DNA from: Nitrospirota bacterium
Lineage (GTDB): Bacteria; Nitrospirota; JACRHJ01
Assembly: GCA_021785055.1 (NCBI GenBank)
Contig: JAJYGS010000056.1
Location: forward strand, 1-7,392
Length of the DNA stretch: 7,392 nucleotides
Reading direction: 5' to 3'
Shown: piece by piece, positions 6,016-7,392 of the stretch
Numbering within the stretch: the stretch's first letter is position 1
How the letters are laid out: each line of letters begins with the position of its first letter
Program-made: the position numbers and the translations under genes
The notes under the pieces: generated by a model
Databases searched by the model: none
What the model was told of the DNA's origin: nothing
What the model saw: only the letters and a program-made list of their open reading frames with translations

Positions 6016-6847
6016 TAAAATCGAGCGCGCGTATTATGCGTCGTCCGTCGCCGGGATAAACCGCGCAGGAAAGACCTGCCGTCCCGACCATCTCCCTCCC
6101 CGTATATATTTCGGCGCGGAATTCTGCCAGTGGAGGCTGCCTTCGCCAAAGGCGCTCGCGCGTGCGCTTTTCGCAGCCCGGAAAATCGGCTCCCCGTTTA
6201 CGCTTCTGACGCCCTGGGTAACGGATGCGGGGATAGAGAGGCTCAAGAAACTTTTCTCCGTGCTGAGGGACGAGGCTCCGGAATCCGAGGTCGTAATAAA
6301 CGACCTTGGCGCTCTCGTTCTGCTGAACGACGAGTTCCCGGAACTCACGCCCGTGCTGGGGCGGGTGTTAATCCGGCAGAGGCGCTGCCCGCGCGTGCCC
6401 GGAATAATAGACAAACTGCCGCCGGAAGGACGCGAGATTTACATGCGGACGGGCGCGGAAGACCCGGTCTCGGCGAGACTCCTGAGGCGTTACGGCGTGA
6501 AGCGCGTCGAGCTTGATTATCCGCTCCAGGGTCTTGATACAGACCTCGGCGCGGCAAAATTGAAGGCCTCTATTTATACGCCTTACGCCTTCGTTACGCT
6601 TACCCGCCACTGTCCGGCGTCGTTCGACGGCACGACATGGCAGGCATTCAACAAGACGGGCTGCAGGATAAAGGGCTGCGCCAAGAATATCCTTGAGCTA
6701 AGGAATCCCGCGCACGAGGCCGGTCGACCGGCCCCCGACACGCCGCTCCTGATGCGCGGGAACGCCCAGTTCGTTATGAACCCGGCCTTGCCCGCGTTGC
6801 TGCCGGACGGAATAGACCGCATAGTATACATGGAGGACGCGCCTTGA
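6002..6847 (+). CDS. U32-family protein resembling UbiV, probable Fe-S anaerobic hydroxylase subunit
   Basis: The protein is 281 residues, close to UbiV length. It has the barrel-like U32 pattern: RIYFGAEFCQWRLPSPKALA (34-53), then PFTLLTPWVTDAGIERLKKL (65-84), then VVINDLGALVLL (97-108) and RRYGVKRVELDYPLQGL (162-178). Four cysteines fall as C42, C204, C221 and C226. This matches the spacing style of the UbiV 4Fe-4S ligands (one early, three late), so an Fe-S cluster is a reasonable inference. Two further cysteines are C26 and C129. Characterised relatives hydroxylate ubiquinone precursors or RNA without oxygen. The ATG at 6002 is inside the methylase gene, with only a weak purine-rich site before it, so coupling to upstream translation is likely. 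An older annotation as 'peptidase U32' would be misleading. Confidence 0.78.
   Translation: MPRNNKIERAYYASSVAGINRAGKTCRPDHLPPRIYFGAEFCQWRLPSPKALARALFAARKIGSPFTLLTPWVTDAGIERLKKLFSVLRDEAPESEVVINDLGALVLLNDEFPELTPVLGRVLIRQRRCPRVPGIIDKLPPEGREIYMRTGAEDPVSARLLRRYGVKRVELDYPLQGLDTDLGAAKLKASIYTPYAFVTLTRHCPASFDGTTWQAFNKTGCRIKGCAKNILELRNPAHEAGRPAPDTPLLMRGNAQFVMNPALPALLPDGIDRIVYMEDAP
6832..6836 (+). promoter_or_regulatory. Ribosome binding site supporting a TTG start
   Basis: GGAGG lies 7 bases before the TTG at 6844, inside the 3' end of the preceding gene. It is the reason to accept a rare TTG start here. Confidence 0.75.
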
Positions 6848-7392
6848 AGATACTCTCCCCAATCGACAAGGCGGATGAGGCGGCGCTCCTGACGGAAGCC
6901 GGCGCAGACGAGCTCTACGGAGGATACGTCTCCCGAAGGTGGGCAAAAAAATTCTCGCTCATGGGCTCGCCCAACCACAGGTATTTCCCGAACGCCCAGG
7001 TTGCAACTATCACGGAACTGAAAAAAATAATCCGGGGCGCGCATACGGGAGGCGCAAGGTTCTTTCTTGCGATGAACGCGCCGTATTATTCGCAGAACCA
7101 GTATACGCTCCTGCTTGAGGATGCCCAGGACGCCCTCTCCGCCGGCGCGGACGCGGTTATCGCGGCAGACCTGGGGCTTATCCTGAGACTCAAGGATAGG
7201 TTCCCGAAGCTTGAAGTTCACCTAAGCACGCTGAGCGCGGTATTCAACTCCATGACGCCCAGGTTCTTCAAAAAGCTCGGCGTATCCCGCTTCGTCCTTC
7301 CGCGCGAGCTTACGAGCCCTGAGAGCGCGGAGGTGATAAAAAATAATCCCGGCTGTTCCTTCGACGCCTTCATATTCATCGGCAAGTGCCCT
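6844..7392 (+). CDS. U32-family protein (UbiU-like partner), N-terminal part, runs off the window
   Basis: The first 183 residues are visible. The start is TTG, overlapping the previous stop by 4 bases (TTGA, 6844-6847). The family pattern is clear: ILSPIDKADEAALLTEAGADELYGG (residues 3-26, positions approximate), FFLAMNAPYY (73-82), then GADAVIAADLGLILRL (101-116), LEVHLSTLSAVFNS (123-136), LGVSRFVLPREL (145-156) and FDAFIFIGKCP (173-183). The last string is where the U32 signature normally reads F-x-H-G-x-x-C. The histidine is replaced here, but the glycine and a cysteine (C182) remain; in UbiU and related proteins this cysteine is the first of four Fe-S ligands. The other ligands lie beyond the window. 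A paired UbiV-like and UbiU-like arrangement suggests a heterodimer. Confidence 0.85.
   Translation, partial: MKILSPIDKADEAALLTEAGADELYGGYVSRRWAKKFSLMGSPNHRYFPNAQVATITELKKIIRGAHTGGARFFLAMNAPYYSQNQYTLLLEDAQDALSAGADAVIAADLGLILRLKDRFPKLEVHLSTLSAVFNSMTPRFFKKLGVSRFVLPRELTSPESAEVIKNNPGCSFDAFIFIGKCP

Noticed and set aside
6130..6610. Several overlapping open frames on both strands inside the UbiV-like gene
   Set aside because: They are arginine/alanine-rich shadows of a GC-rich gene; only the frame starting at 6002 has family motifs and operon-like overlaps.

Overview
The window looks like a chromosomal segment of a Gram-negative bacterium, probably an anaerobe of the Desulfobacterota/Nitrospirota kind. 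This is inferred from gene content (two Sec-exported proteins and a TPR protein with a signal peptide, a U32-type pair of anaerobic oxygenase-like proteins, a cobalamin-type methylase) and from a dispersed repeat whose arms, ATTCCCGC and GCGGGAAT, are common in such genomes. No gene fixes the taxonomy. No rRNA, tRNA, CRISPR array, transposase or integrase is visible. Coding density is high and no gene-free stretch exceeds about 135 bases.

Layout. (1) 1-216, plus strand: the C-terminal end of an unidentified protein. (2) 301-1842, minus strand, convergent with it: an exported protein with an unassigned N-terminal domain and C-terminal TPR-like repeats. (3) 1968-4106, plus strand, divergent from it: a compact operon of an exported DUF1573 protein, a DUF318/ArsP-type permease (PF03773 family) and a small exported beta-helix-like protein. 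The last two overlap by 4 bases. (4) 4107-4709: an AT-rich island with one small unidentified membrane-protein gene. (5) 4710-5149: a hicB-hicA toxin-antitoxin pair behind a near-consensus sigma-70 promoter. (6) 5163-5215: a REP-like imperfect palindrome. (7) 5248-7392, plus strand: a translationally coupled set of a tetrapyrrole methylase resembling the precorrin-4 methyltransferase (CobM/CbiF) and two U32-family proteins. The first U32 protein resembles UbiV; the second is U32/UbiU-like and runs off the window.

How they fit. The DUF1573-permease-beta-helix set looks like an envelope or export unit of unknown substrate, with metal or metalloid the best family-based guess. The island with hicBA looks like accessory DNA between two core-like operons. 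The methylase-U32-U32 operon is the most interesting part. Known U32 proteins (UbiU/UbiV, RlhA, TrhP) perform oxygen-independent hydroxylations, so pairing two of them with a tetrapyrrole methylase suggests an uncharacterised anaerobic modification pathway, possibly acting on a tetrapyrrole. That last step is inference.
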